Below are positions 1-8,169 of a DNA stretch of 64,000 nt, piece by piece. Both the position numbers and the translations under genes were made by a program. The notes under the pieces are model-generated. The model saw only the letters and a list, made by a program, of their open reading frames with translations. It was not told where the DNA came from and ran no database searches. The stretch's first letter is position 1. Each line of letters opens with the position of its first letter. Origin of the DNA: Stenotrophomonas lactitubi (GTDB lineage: Bacteria > Pseudomonadota > Gammaproteobacteria > Xanthomonadales > Xanthomonadaceae); NCBI RefSeq assembly GCF_002803515.1, contig NZ_PHQX01000003.1, positions 124,001 through 188,000 on the forward strand, in the 5' to 3' direction.

Positions 1-1550
1 AGGAACTGGCCTCCGACGCCTACGAAGGCCGCTCACCGGCCACCGCCGGCGAAGAAAAGACCATCGCCTTCCTCAGCAAGCAGTTCGCCGATGCCGGCCT
101 GCAGCCCGGTGGTGACCTGAAGGACGGCAAGCGCCTGTGGACCCAGGCCGTGCCGCTGCGCAAGGGCGACATCGTCGGTACCCCGCAGCTGTCGCTGCAG
201 CAGGGCGGCAAGACCATCACGCTGGAACAGGGCAAGCAGATTGCCGTGCGTGCAGCCATGAACGGCGCCACCAACGTGGATATCAGCAAGGCACCGCTGG
301 TGTTTCTCGGCTATGGCGTGAAGGCGCCGGAGCGCAACTGGGACGACTTCAAGGGCGTGGACCTGAAGGGCAAGATCGCCGTCGTGCTGATCAACGACCC
401 GGACTTCGAGACCGGCAAGGGCGACTTCGATGGCAAGGGCATGACCTGGTATGGCCGTTGGCCGTACAAGTACGAAGAAGGCGCACGCCAGGGCGCACTC
501 GGTGTGCTGATCGTGCATGAGACCGCACCGGCCTCGTATGGCTGGGCCACGGTGGCCGGCTCCAACACCAACACCATGTTCGACGTGGTGCGCGACAACC
601 CGGCCGACAGCCACCCGCTGCTGGAAGGCTGGATCCAGCGCGATCTGGCGGTGGAACTGTTCCGCTCGGCCGGGCAGGATTTCGAAGCATTGAAGAAGAA
701 GGCGCAGCAGCGCGACTTCACTCCGGTCACGCTGACCGGCGCCAGCCTGGATGCGAAGTACGCGGTCAAGACCGAAGTGATCACCTCGCACAACGTGGCC
801 GCGCGCCTGGAAGGCAGCACGCATGCGGACGAGACCATCATCTACAGCGCGCACTGGGACCACATCGGCGTGGGCGAACCGGATGCACGCGGCGACCGCA
901 TCTTCAACGGCGCGCTGGACAATGCCAGCGGCACCGCCTCGCTGATCGAACTGGCGCGCGGTTTCGCCAAGGCCCCGCGTCCGCAGCGTTCGGTCGTGTT
1001 CCTGGCAGTGACGGCCGAGGAGAAGGGCCTGCTGGGTTCGGAGTACTACGCAACGCATCCGCTGTATCCGCTGGAAAAGACCGTGGCGATGATCAACATG
1101 GATGGCATGGCGCCGTTCGGTCCGTCGCGCGATTTCGGCATCTACGGCGCGGCGCGCTTCGAACTGCTGGACCAGTTGAAGGATGTGGCCAAGGGCTGGG
1201 ACATCCGCTACACGCCGGACCCGAAGCCGGAGGCCGGCCTGTTCTTCCGCTCCGACCACTTCCCGTTCGCCAAGCGTGGCGTGCCGGCGCTGTCCTGGTC
1301 GGCAGGGCAGGACTGGGTGGACGGTGGCGTCGCGGCGGGCAAGAAGGCGTCCGAGGACTACACCGCCAAGCGTTACCACCAGCAGGGCGACGAGTGGCAG
1401 CCGGACTGGGTGTTCGCCGGCGCCGCGCGCGACCTGGAAGTGCTGTACACCCTGGGCAACCAGTTGGCCAACTCGCGCAGCTGGCCGAACTGGAGCAAGG
1501 ACGAGGCGTTCCGCGCCGTGCGTGACGCCAGCGCCGACCAGCGCAAATAA
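1..1550 (+). CDS. M28 family metallopeptidase, 5' end outside window
   Basis: The reading frame is open from base 3, so the start lies upstream; about 515 residues are visible. It is probably an exported zinc aminopeptidase. A PA-like insert (about residues 95-200) precedes the peptidase core. The zinc-site motifs of family M28 are visible: SAHWDHIGVG (His), DNASGTAS (Asp), TAEEKGLLGSEYY (catalytic Glu plus Glu ligand), INMDG (Asp) and SDHFPF (His). The signal peptide expected for this family would lie in the missing part. A GC-rich hairpin follows the stop. The family call is firm; the substrate is not known. Confidence 0.93.
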   Translation, partial: ELASDAYEGRSPATAGEEKTIAFLSKQFADAGLQPGGDLKDGKRLWTQAVPLRKGDIVGTPQLSLQQGGKTITLEQGKQIAVRAAMNGATNVDISKAPLVFLGYGVKAPERNWDDFKGVDLKGKIAVVLINDPDFETGKGDFDGKGMTWYGRWPYKYEEGARQGALGVLIVHETAPASYGWATVAGSNTNTMFDVVRDNPADSHPLLEGWIQRDLAVELFRSAGQDFEALKKKAQQRDFTPVTLTGASLDAKYAVKTEVITSHNVAARLEGSTHADETIIYSAHWDHIGVGEPDARGDRIFNGALDNASGTASLIELARGFAKAPRPQRSVVFLAVTAEEKGLLGSEYYATHPLYPLEKTVAMINMDGMAPFGPSRDFGIYGAARFELLDQLKDVAKGWDIRYTPDPKPEAGLFFRSDHFPFAKRGVPALSWSAGQDWVDGGVAAGKKASEDYTAKRYHQQGDEWQPDWVFAGAARDLEVLYTLGNQLANSRSWPNWSKDEAFRAVRDASADQRK

Positions 1551-1555
1551 GGGAA

Positions 1556-1577
1556 GGCGCCGGGTCCGCCCGGCGCC
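1556..1577 (+). terminator. Hairpin after M28 peptidase gene
   Basis: A perfect 9-bp stem, GGCGCCGGG / CCCGGCGCC, with loop TCCG starts six bases after the stop codon. There is no T tract, so it may only stabilise the 3' end or need Rho. Confidence 0.5.
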
Positions 1578-1583
1578 TCCCAG

Positions 1584-1658
1584 GTAGTGCCGGCCGCTGG
1601 CCGGCAACCCTGTGGTGCTTGCGGAGGCAATGGGGAGCCGGCCAGCGGCCGGCACTAC
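1584..1658. repeat. Inverted pair of SMAG/GTAG palindromes
   Basis: Two copies of the GTAG-type REP unit face each other: GTAGTGCCGGCCGCTGGCC at 1584 and its complement ending at 1658. Each is a small hairpin, and together they can form one long hairpin. This matches the SMAG repeats of S. maltophilia. Confidence 0.8.
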
Positions 1659-1761
1659 GTACGGGGCTTCCATCCACCCTTTCCCGCCCTTCGTCGCACA
1701 CCGCTTGTTTGCCCGAAGGGCCGCTCTATGCTCGGCTCACCCCTTCCACCAAGGCGCCGCC

Positions 1762-3021
1762 GTGATCGCCAGCTTCTCCCTCATCATCCGTCACCTGCTG
1801 GCCTGGGCCGCGGCGCTGTTCGTTGCCGGCATGGTCTGGAGCGGCATCTTCAGCGGCATGAACGACGGCCCGGGCTGGGTGTTCGGGCTGCTGGTGATGT
1901 TCCTGATGATCTCCGCGCTGGGCAGCGCGATCACCCACGTGCGCCGGGTCTGGCTGGTGGCCGGTCGCCTCGATGGCGCCACGCTGTCCGGCCGCCAGCG
2001 CCGGCAGATCGAACTGCCGATGGATGCCGGCCAGGCCTTTGCGGTGGTCGAAGCAGCCGTCGGCGAACTGCCACGGGTGGAAGAGGTGGAGAGTTCTGCC
2101 GGCAGCCTGCAGGTGCGTGCCTATGTGCGGCGCGTCGACCTGTGGAACGGTCGGCAACCATCGCGCTGGAACCTGCCTGCGCGGCTGGCGATCAAGCGCA
2201 ACAGCGTGCTGGCCACGGTTACGCCGGGGCAGGGCACCAGCACCGTCACCCTGCTGTTCGAACCGGACGCCGGCTGGTGGGCCGATCTGCTGGCACTGGA
2301 TGAAGGCAGCAACTATGAGAACGCCGAAGCGGTGACCCGTGCGATCAGCCGCCGTGTGGCCGACCAGCGCCGCGACGAGCAGGCCGCCGCCGAACAGACC
2401 CAGGTGGAAAAGGAACTGTCCGTCGCGCGCTTGAACCTGCTGCACGCGCAGGTCGAGCCGCACTTCCTGTACAACTCGCTGGCCAACGCCCAGGTGCTGA
2501 CCCGCACCGACCCCGCGCGCGCCGAGCAGATGCTGGGCCACCTGATCCAGTACCTGCGCAGTTCGCTGCCGCAGGTGGATGAATCGATGTCCACGCTGGG
2601 CGTGGAGCTGGAACGTACCCGCGCCTACCTGGAAATCCTGCGCATCCGCATGGGCGCACGGCTGGCGGTGGAAGTGCAGGTGCCCACCGAACTGCACGAA
2701 GTGAAGCTGCCGGCGATGGCGCTGCAGACATTGGTCGAGAACGCGATCAAGCACGGCCTGGAACCCAAGCCCGGTGGCGGTACGGTCTGGATCCTCGCGC
2801 GCGGTTTCGATGACCACGTCACCGTGACCGTTGCCGACGATGGGCTCGGCTTCGGCCAGGGCACCAGCGGTACCGGCATCGGTCTGAAGAACCTGCGCGA
2901 ACGTTTGCGCCTGACCTGCGGAGAGCAGGCTGGGGTAGCGATCGTGGCCAATTTCCCCAGCGGTGTAGCCGCCACCATGACCCTGCCGCAGTCGGCCAAG
3001 GAACCCCGCCATGCCGCTTGA
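1762..3021 (+). CDS. LytS/AlgZ-type sensor histidine kinase
   Basis: A membrane sensor kinase of about 419 residues. Hydrophobic segments lie near residues 5-25 and 35-58. A linker leads to a His_kinase (PF06580-type) domain with the phospho-acceptor in QVEPHFLYNSL (His about residue 234), then an ATPase domain with an N box (LVENAIKHG, about residue 324) and G box (ADDGLGFG). I chose the GTG at 1762 because the protein then begins just before the first membrane segment; an upstream in-frame TTG at 1612 would translate a SMAG repeat. The stop overlaps the start of the LytTR regulator at 3011, so the two are co-translated. This is the AlgZ/AlgR arrangement. The signal sensed is unknown. Confidence 0.9.
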   Translation: MIASFSLIIRHLLAWAAALFVAGMVWSGIFSGMNDGPGWVFGLLVMFLMISALGSAITHVRRVWLVAGRLDGATLSGRQRRQIELPMDAGQAFAVVEAAVGELPRVEEVESSAGSLQVRAYVRRVDLWNGRQPSRWNLPARLAIKRNSVLATVTPGQGTSTVTLLFEPDAGWWADLLALDEGSNYENAEAVTRAISRRVADQRRDEQAAAEQTQVEKELSVARLNLLHAQVEPHFLYNSLANAQVLTRTDPARAEQMLGHLIQYLRSSLPQVDESMSTLGVELERTRAYLEILRIRMGARLAVEVQVPTELHEVKLPAMALQTLVENAIKHGLEPKPGGGTVWILARGFDDHVTVTVADDGLGFGQGTSGTGIGLKNLRERLRLTCGEQAGVAIVANFPSGVAATMTLPQSAKEPRHAA

Positions 3022-3781
3022 AGCGCTGATTGCCGAAGATGAAGAGCTGCTGCGGCACTCGCTGGTCGAGCAGCTCGGGCGGCTGTGGCCGGAGCTGAAG
3101 CTGGTGGCCGAATGCGAAGACGGTGCCAGTGCGCTGGAACAGCTGGCCGAGAAGCAGCCGGACATCGCCTTCCTCGACATCCGCATGCCCGGCATCAGCG
3201 GCATCGAAGTGGCGCGGTCATTGGCCGAACTGAGCCCGCGAACCCAGGTGGTGTTCGTTACCGCCTACGACCAGTACGCCATCGATGCCTTCGAGCAGGG
3301 CGCGATGGATTACCTGCTCAAGCCAGTCAGCGACGAGCGGCTGCTGGCCACGCGCGACCGCATTCTTTCGCGGCTGCCATCCACGCGCCAGGACGATGCG
3401 GTGCTGGAGCGCCTGCTGCAGCGCCTGGGTGCAGGCCCGGTCGCCAACGATCGGCCGCCGCTGGCCTGGATCACCGCCAGCAACGGTCGCGATACGCAAC
3501 TGATCATGCTCGACGATGTGGTCTATTTCCGCGCTGACAACAAGTACACCACGGTGGTCACCGCTGCCGGCGAAAGCCTGCTGCGTACACCGCTGCGCGA
3601 GCTGCTGGAAGTGCTCGATCCGCAGCACTTCCGCCAGGTGCACCGCTCCACCATCGTCAACATGAAGGCCGTCGCAGCGGTCAGCCGCGATGACACCGGG
3701 CGCGGTGTGCTGCGCCTGCGCCAGCGTGCGGAAACGCTGGTGGTCAGCCAGCCATTCATGAGCCTGTTCCGCGGCATGTAG
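3011..3781 (+). CDS. LytTR (AlgR-like) response regulator
   Basis: 256 residues. The receiver domain (1-120) has the acidic pocket EDEE, phospho-acceptor Asp56 in FLDIRMPG, and KPVS. A LytTR DNA-binding domain follows (about 145-254), with the family signature around FRADNKYTTV and FRQVHRSTIVN. The start codon lies 11 bases inside the kinase gene and uses another frame, so translation is coupled. It is the cognate regulator of the kinase at 1762 and would bind LytTR-type direct repeats. In Pseudomonas, AlgR controls pili and exopolysaccharide; the target set here cannot be read from the window. Confidence 0.92.
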   Translation: MPLEALIAEDEELLRHSLVEQLGRLWPELKLVAECEDGASALEQLAEKQPDIAFLDIRMPGISGIEVARSLAELSPRTQVVFVTAYDQYAIDAFEQGAMDYLLKPVSDERLLATRDRILSRLPSTRQDDAVLERLLQRLGAGPVANDRPPLAWITASNGRDTQLIMLDDVVYFRADNKYTTVVTAAGESLLRTPLRELLEVLDPQHFRQVHRSTIVNMKAVAAVSRDDTGRGVLRLRQRAETLVVSQPFMSLFRGM

Positions 3782-3813
3782 CCGTGGCTTTTGCCATTCA
3801 CCGAGGAACGAAC

Positions 3814-4158
3814 ATGCGCCGTATCCTGCTTGCAGCTGCCGCCGTGCTGGCCATCGCCGGCTGCGAAAACTCCAGCAACACCTCGATCACCCGCACCAAC
3901 GCCAATGGCGTGGACACGCTGTACAGCAAGAGCACGGTGGTCGATGGCGTGGCGCGTTTTGAATGCATCGCCAGCAGCAGTGGGCAATGCCATTACCTGG
4001 TGCTGGCCCCGGGCTGCAGCACCGACACCGCCTGTGCGACGCCGCCGCTGCGCCATTTCGCGGTGGCCGTAGGCAAGACCGAGCAGGTCAGTAACCTGCC
4101 GAAGGACTTCCGCCAGTGCGTCAGCGACGTGCAGAAAGAACAATGCCACCGTGACTGA
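3814..4158 (+). CDS. Small putative lipoprotein
   Basis: 114 residues from the ATG at 3814, preceded by GAGGAACG. The N-terminus is a lipoprotein signal ending in the lipobox AIAGC (Cys about residue 17). The mature part is Ser/Thr/Asn-rich with four further cysteines (ECIASS, GQCHYL, PGCSTDTAC) and another pair near the end (QCVSDVQKEQC), which suggests disulfides in the periplasm. I recognise no family. The last codons lie inside a strong hairpin. Confidence 0.7.
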   Translation: MRRILLAAAAVLAIAGCENSSNTSITRTNANGVDTLYSKSTVVDGVARFECIASSSGQCHYLVLAPGCSTDTACATPPLRHFAVAVGKTEQVSNLPKDFRQCVSDVQKEQCHRD

Positions 4159-4172
4159 GCACGGTGGCATTG
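4141..4172. terminator. 13-bp hairpin at the lipoprotein stop codon
   Basis: CAATGCCACCGTG pairs perfectly with CACGGTGGCATTG across the six-base loop ACTGAG, which holds the stop codon of the lipoprotein gene. There is no clear T tract on either side. It sits between convergent genes and may act in both directions. Confidence 0.5.
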
Positions 4173-4197
4173 TGGCTCCCCCCGGATTGCGTTCGGC

Positions 4198-4812
4198 TCA
4201 GTAAGCCGGCTGCAGCGTCATGTCGTGATGGTGTTCGGTTTCACCGACATGATTCAGGCGACCCACCAGTTCGGAGTGCTGCTTCATGCGCCCGATCTCG
4301 GTCATGATGCGGATGTCCTCGTGGCGCAGCTCGCGCTTGGCGGTGACCGCCTGCTTGTAGTCCAGCACTTCCGGATAGTGTTCAGCCAGGTCCAGCGCTT
4401 CGGCCACGTGCTCGACGCTGTCAGCCTTGGAGGTGATGCGGGCGCGGCTGTTGAAGGCCTTCATCCAGCGCTCGAAGCCGGCGGTGCGGTCGAACATGTT
4501 GGCCATGAACCAGATCACGAACAGGATCGAGATCCACGAGCCGAACACCACGACCACGCGGGTGAAGGTGATGTGGTAATCGTCGCGCCACAGGTAATTG
4601 GTGATCAGGCCGAGGATCAGCAGCGAAGCCGCCTGCCATCCGACGATCGAAGTGATCAGCCATTGGCACTTGGCCTGGGCCAGCACCGCCACTTCATCGC
4701 GGATCTGCTGTTCGCTGAGGGTGCGCCAGTGCGCGACCTGTTTTTCGAACGGGCTGCTGTAGAGCTCGTTGTCGCGAAGCAGTAATCCCAAACCCTTGAA
4801 CAAAGCAATCAT
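4198..4812 (-). CDS. Uncharacterised inner-membrane protein
   Basis: 204 residues. The ATG at 4812 is preceded by AAGGAG at good spacing, which decides the start; the upstream in-frame extension has no site. Two hydrophobic segments (about residues 55-75 and 86-108) follow an N-terminal cytoplasmic-looking stretch with the phrase LSEQQIRDEVAVLAQAKCQW. The C-terminal half is charged and helical and ends in a His cluster (ETEHHHD). I recognise no family. Confidence 0.72.
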   Translation of the reverse strand: MIALFKGLGLLLRDNELYSSPFEKQVAHWRTLSEQQIRDEVAVLAQAKCQWLITSIVGWQAASLLILGLITNYLWRDDYHITFTRVVVVFGSWISILFVIWFMANMFDRTAGFERWMKAFNSRARITSKADSVEHVAEALDLAEHYPEVLDYKQAVTAKRELRHEDIRIMTEIGRMKQHSELVGRLNHVGETEHHHDMTLQPAY

Positions 4813-5122
4813 GGCTGGCTCCTTGGTGGAACGTGCGGCGATCTGCAGTGGACGGTGTGGCGGGTTCAGTTCTAGCACTTCCAGCGAGCGGTGCAATGGC
4901 CTCAAGGCCACGCGGCACAAGGGTTCTGTCTGAACAGGTGAATATTGGTGCGTCGCAACATTGCTCGCGCGGCCTGCGACAAGATGTCGCAGGGTGAAAC
5001 GTGCTGCGCGCGCACATGAAACCGACGCTGAGCGGCCGGGCTCGCCGTGCCTGTCGTGATCGCCCAGAATCGGGGTGGACCGCGCAGGACGCGGTCCGTC
5101 CCTCCGCCGATCTGGACCCGTG

Positions 5123-6052
5123 ATGCCGCCGTTGCTGCACCGTCTTTCCCGCCCCGTCACCGCCCCGATCCGACGCTGGGTACTGGATGCGTTTCCGCGT
5201 GATCAGAGTGGCATCGACTACGACCACCCGCTGGGCGATCCCGGCTGGTTCGGTGCGGACAGCGTGACCTGGCGGATGCACGCCGAACTTCCCTCGATGC
5301 TGGCCGGCGGCCTGTGTGCACTGATGCTGCAGACCCTGCACCCGCGCGCGCTGGCCGGTGTCTACGATCATTCCAATTTCCGCCAGGACCTGGTCGGCCG
5401 CCTGCGCCGTACCACCGCTTTCGTGGCCGGCACCAGCTATGCGCCGGCAGGCGAGGTGGAAGCGCTGGTGGCCAAGGTGCGGCGCATCCACGCGCAGATC
5501 CGCGGTCATACCGCGCAGGGCGAGCCCTATGCCGCTGATGATCCGCACCTGCTGACGTGGGTGCATGTGACCGAGGCCTACGGCTTCCTGCAGGGCTATC
5601 GCCGCTACGGGCGTGAAGTGCCTGCCGCGATCGCCGACCGCTACTACGACGAATACCGCTGCGTGGCCGAAGCGCTGGGAGCGGTGGATGTGCCGCGCAG
5701 TGCGGCGGAAGTGGACGCGTACTTCTGCGCGCGGCAGCCGGAGCTGGTGGTGGACGAACGCTCGCGCGAAGTGCTGCAGGTGCTGTCCGGCGTGCGCCTG
5801 CCGGTGCCGGTGCCGGGCCTGTCACGCGAAATTTTCCTCGGTGCCGGTGCCGCGCTGCTGCCGGACTGGGCCGAGGGCATGCTCGAGCGCAGCACGCGCC
5901 AACGTGCGCAGGCAGCGGCGTCGGCCAAACTGATGCAGGGCATGGCACCGCTGTTCCGCCGCGCGCTGCCCGATGGCTTGGCGACCCGTGCCTGCGCACG
6001 GGTGGGTGTGCCGGTGGACGTGTTGCGCGAGTGGCCAGCATTGCCGCGGTAG
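5123..6052 (+). CDS. MpaB-like oxygenase (DUF2236)
   Basis: 309 residues. Features of the DUF2236 / MpaB / rubber-oxygenase catalytic family are visible: an N-terminal GDPGWFGADSVTWRMH region, LQTLHPRALAGVYDHSNF, and a central helix WVHVTEAYGF. Relatives are heme-binding oxygenases (latex-clearing protein, fungal MpaB). The reaction of this bacterial group is mostly unknown. The ATG at 5123 has only a weak ribosome site; a longer in-frame alternative starts at 5075. The stop codon is embedded in the first of a run of SMAG repeats. Confidence 0.82.
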   Translation: MPPLLHRLSRPVTAPIRRWVLDAFPRDQSGIDYDHPLGDPGWFGADSVTWRMHAELPSMLAGGLCALMLQTLHPRALAGVYDHSNFRQDLVGRLRRTTAFVAGTSYAPAGEVEALVAKVRRIHAQIRGHTAQGEPYAADDPHLLTWVHVTEAYGFLQGYRRYGREVPAAIADRYYDEYRCVAEALGAVDVPRSAAEVDAYFCARQPELVVDERSREVLQVLSGVRLPVPVPGLSREIFLGAGAALLPDWAEGMLERSTRQRAQAAASAKLMQGMAPLFRRALPDGLATRACARVGVPVDVLREWPALPR

Positions 6053-6230
6053 GCGCCGACCTTGGTCGGCGCGCCGCCGCGCGGCGCCGCATCCACGCAT
6101 GGCGTGGATCTACTGCACGCCGGCACCATGCGCCGATGACACGGCGCATCCATGCCATGCGTGGACGGCACACGATAGATCCACGCCATGCGTGGATGGC
6201 CCACAGTAGATCCACGCCATGCGTGGATAG
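6049..6230. repeat. Cluster of SMAG/GTAG repeats
   Basis: At least four hairpin units lie in 180 bp: a GTAG unit with GCGCCGACC and its complement at 6049, then ATCCACGCATGGCGTGGAT at 6091, and two near-identical tagATCCACGCCATGCGTGGAT units near 6176 and 6207. They fill the space between the convergent oxygenase and tetR genes. Confidence 0.85.
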
Positions 6231-6233
6231 GCC

Positions 6234-6821
6234 TTACCCGGTCGACTTCAGCCCACGCAGCAGCATCTCCAGTGCCGCCGTTGCTTGGCGAAGGCGCGCA
6301 TCGCCATCTTCACCTTCCGCTATCCAGAACGCAGCTTCGGCCAAGCTGCCGTAGATCAGCGAAGCCAGTGCCTGCGCATCCACCGGTGCGACCACGCTCT
6401 GCGCGATCAGCTGTTCGATCAATCGCTGCATCGAGTGCACGCAGTGCTGCTGCGATTCCGGTGATGCACCACCGAGCACCGCACGTGCGTCGCGCAGCAC
6501 GATGCGCTGGATCTCCGGTTCCAGCGCCATCTCCAGGTAGGCACCACAGCGCCGCGCGAAGCCGTCCCAGGTATCGGCCGCACCATCGCTGATCGCCTGC
6601 AGGCGCGCGTCCGTCTCGGCGTCGAGCTGGGCGACCACCGCCGCCAGCAGCCCCTTCTTGTCGCCGAAATGGTGATACAGCGCACCGCGGGTCAGCCCAG
6701 CCTGGGCTGTCAGATCGTCCATCGAGGTGGCGGCATAGCCTTGTTCGCTGAACACGCGGCGGGCGGTGGCCAGCAGGCTGGCGCGGGTTTCTTCCATCTC
6801 GGCGCGGGTGCGACGGACCAT
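6234..6821 (-). CDS. TetR/AcrR family repressor
   Basis: 195 residues. The N-terminal helix-turn-helix (about 20-50) reads TSMDDLTAQAGLTRGALYHH, typical of TetR. The C-terminal ligand domain resembles TetR proteins that guard efflux genes. The ATG at 6821 is chosen because AAGGAGT lies five bases upstream. The gene is divergent from two MFS transporter genes, and three near-identical palindromes lie in the shared control region, so it very likely represses both itself and the pumps and is released by a pump substrate. Confidence 0.93.
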   Translation of the reverse strand: MVRRTRAEMEETRASLLATARRVFSEQGYAATSMDDLTAQAGLTRGALYHHFGDKKGLLAAVVAQLDAETDARLQAISDGAADTWDGFARRCGAYLEMALEPEIQRIVLRDARAVLGGASPESQQHCVHSMQRLIEQLIAQSVVAPVDAQALASLIYGSLAEAAFWIAEGEDGDARLRQATAALEMLLRGLKSTG

Positions 6822-6834
6822 CCGGAACTCCTTA

Positions 6835-6903
6835 CATACGAAGTGCATGATTATTTACATACGCGGTGTATGAATGTAGGCTCTTATTCATACGCTCTGT
6901 ATG
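6835..6903. promoter_or_regulatory. Three TetR-type operators between tetR and MFS pumps
   Basis: Three 15-bp palindromes of pattern CATACNNNNNGNATG occur at 6835-6849 (CATACGAAGTGCATG), 6858-6872 (CATACGCGGTGTATG) and 6889-6903 (CATACGCTCTGTATG). The last two have perfect CATAC/GTATG half-sites; the first has one mismatch. The site at 6835 lies just upstream of the tetR ribosome site, fitting autorepression. Confidence 0.8.
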
Positions 6904-6954
6904 TATTGTCGTGGCGCCGCGTGCGCCAGGCAAGTCGCTGCCCTGGAGATTTCG

Positions 6955-8169
6955 ATGGCCACCCCGTACCGCGACCTGTTCGCAGCCCCCGGCACCACCG
7001 GGCTTGCCTTGGCCGGGCTGCTGGCACGCCTGCCGCTGCCGATGACCGGCATCGGCTTCATCACCTTGCTGTCGCAGCTGCGCGGCAGTTATGCGTTGGC
7101 CGGCGCGGTGTCGGCCACCTTCGTGCTCACCTATGCATTGCTGTCGCCGCAGGTGTCGCGCTGGGTCGACCGCCATGGGCAGGGCAGGGTGCTGCCGTGG
7201 GCCACCGCGGCCAGCGCGACAGGTCTGCTGCTCCTGCTGGCCTGTACAGTGCTGCAGGCGCCGGACTGGACCTTGTTCGCTGCGGCGATGCTGGCCGGCT
7301 GCATGCCGAGCGTGTCGGCGATGGTGCGGGCGCGCTGGACCGCGATCCACCGCGGCCGCCCGCAACTGCAGACGGCCTATTCGCTGGAGACGGTGTTCGA
7401 TGAGGTCACCTTCATCGCCGGGCCGCCGTTGTCGGTCGGGCTGTCGGTGGCGGTATGGCCGCAGGCTGGCGTGCTGGCTGCCGCCCTGCTGCTGGTCGTC
7501 GGCGTGGCCTTGCTGGTGCTGCAGCGTGGCACCGAACCGCCGTTGCAGACCTGCGAGGGCGCCGCACCTTCGCGCTCCCTGCTGCGACAACCGGAGATCT
7601 GCCTGCTCGCATTGCTGATGCTGGCGATGGGTGTGATCGTCGGCACGGTCGACATCACCAGCGTGGCCTTTGCCGAACAGCGAGGGCAGCCACTGGCAGC
7701 CAGCGCGGTGCTGTCGGCCTACGCACTTGGCAGCTGCGTGGCAGGCCTTCTGTTTGGTGCGCTGAAGCTGCAGGTGCCATTGCGGCGCCTGTTGCTGCTG
7801 GGTGCAGGAGCCACCGCGTTGACCACATTGCCGCTGCTGTCGGTGAGCACCCTTCCTGCACTGGCCGCTGCGGTGCTGCTGGCTGGGCTGTCCTTCGCGC
7901 CGACGATGATCGTGGCGATGTCGCTGGTGGAACAGCGCGTGCCCGAATGGCGGCTCACCGAAGGCATGACCTGGTTGCTGGCTGGCCTGAACATCGGCGT
8001 GGCACTGGGTGCTGCGTTGTCCGGGCAGAGCGTCGATGCCGGTGGTGTGCGCAGCGGCTTCGTCGTCGCGTTGGTGGCAGGCAGTGTCGTGCTGCTGGTC
8101 GCCCTGCTCGCGCAGGGTGCGCTACGCACTTCTGCTTCGTCCACTTCCTCTGCAGGGATGGTCCCGTGA
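6955..8169 (+). CDS. MFS transporter
   Basis: 404 residues with about 12 hydrophobic segments, the MFS fold. The loop between segments 2 and 3 reads SRWVDRHGQGRVLP, a version of the MFS motif A. The ATG at 6955 follows GGAG at a workable distance. It is the first gene downstream of the triple operator and its stop overlaps the next pump by four bases, so the two are one transcript. It is related to sugar/drug efflux MFS proteins; the substrate is unknown. Confidence 0.87.
   Translation: MATPYRDLFAAPGTTGLALAGLLARLPLPMTGIGFITLLSQLRGSYALAGAVSATFVLTYALLSPQVSRWVDRHGQGRVLPWATAASATGLLLLLACTVLQAPDWTLFAAAMLAGCMPSVSAMVRARWTAIHRGRPQLQTAYSLETVFDEVTFIAGPPLSVGLSVAVWPQAGVLAAALLLVVGVALLVLQRGTEPPLQTCEGAAPSRSLLRQPEICLLALLMLAMGVIVGTVDITSVAFAEQRGQPLAASAVLSAYALGSCVAGLLFGALKLQVPLRRLLLLGAGATALTTLPLLSVSTLPALAAAVLLAGLSFAPTMIVAMSLVEQRVPEWRLTEGMTWLLAGLNIGVALGAALSGQSVDAGGVRSGFVVALVAGSVVLLVALLAQGALRTSASSTSSAGMVP

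Noticed and set aside
1726..3204. A 492-codon minus-strand frame opposite the LytS-like kinase
   Set aside because: Shadow; the kinase and LytTR regulator on the plus strand are both complete.
6049..6230. Possible attachment site or integron repeat cluster
   Set aside because: The units match the dispersed GTAG repeats found at a dozen other gene ends here; no integrase or cassette nearby.
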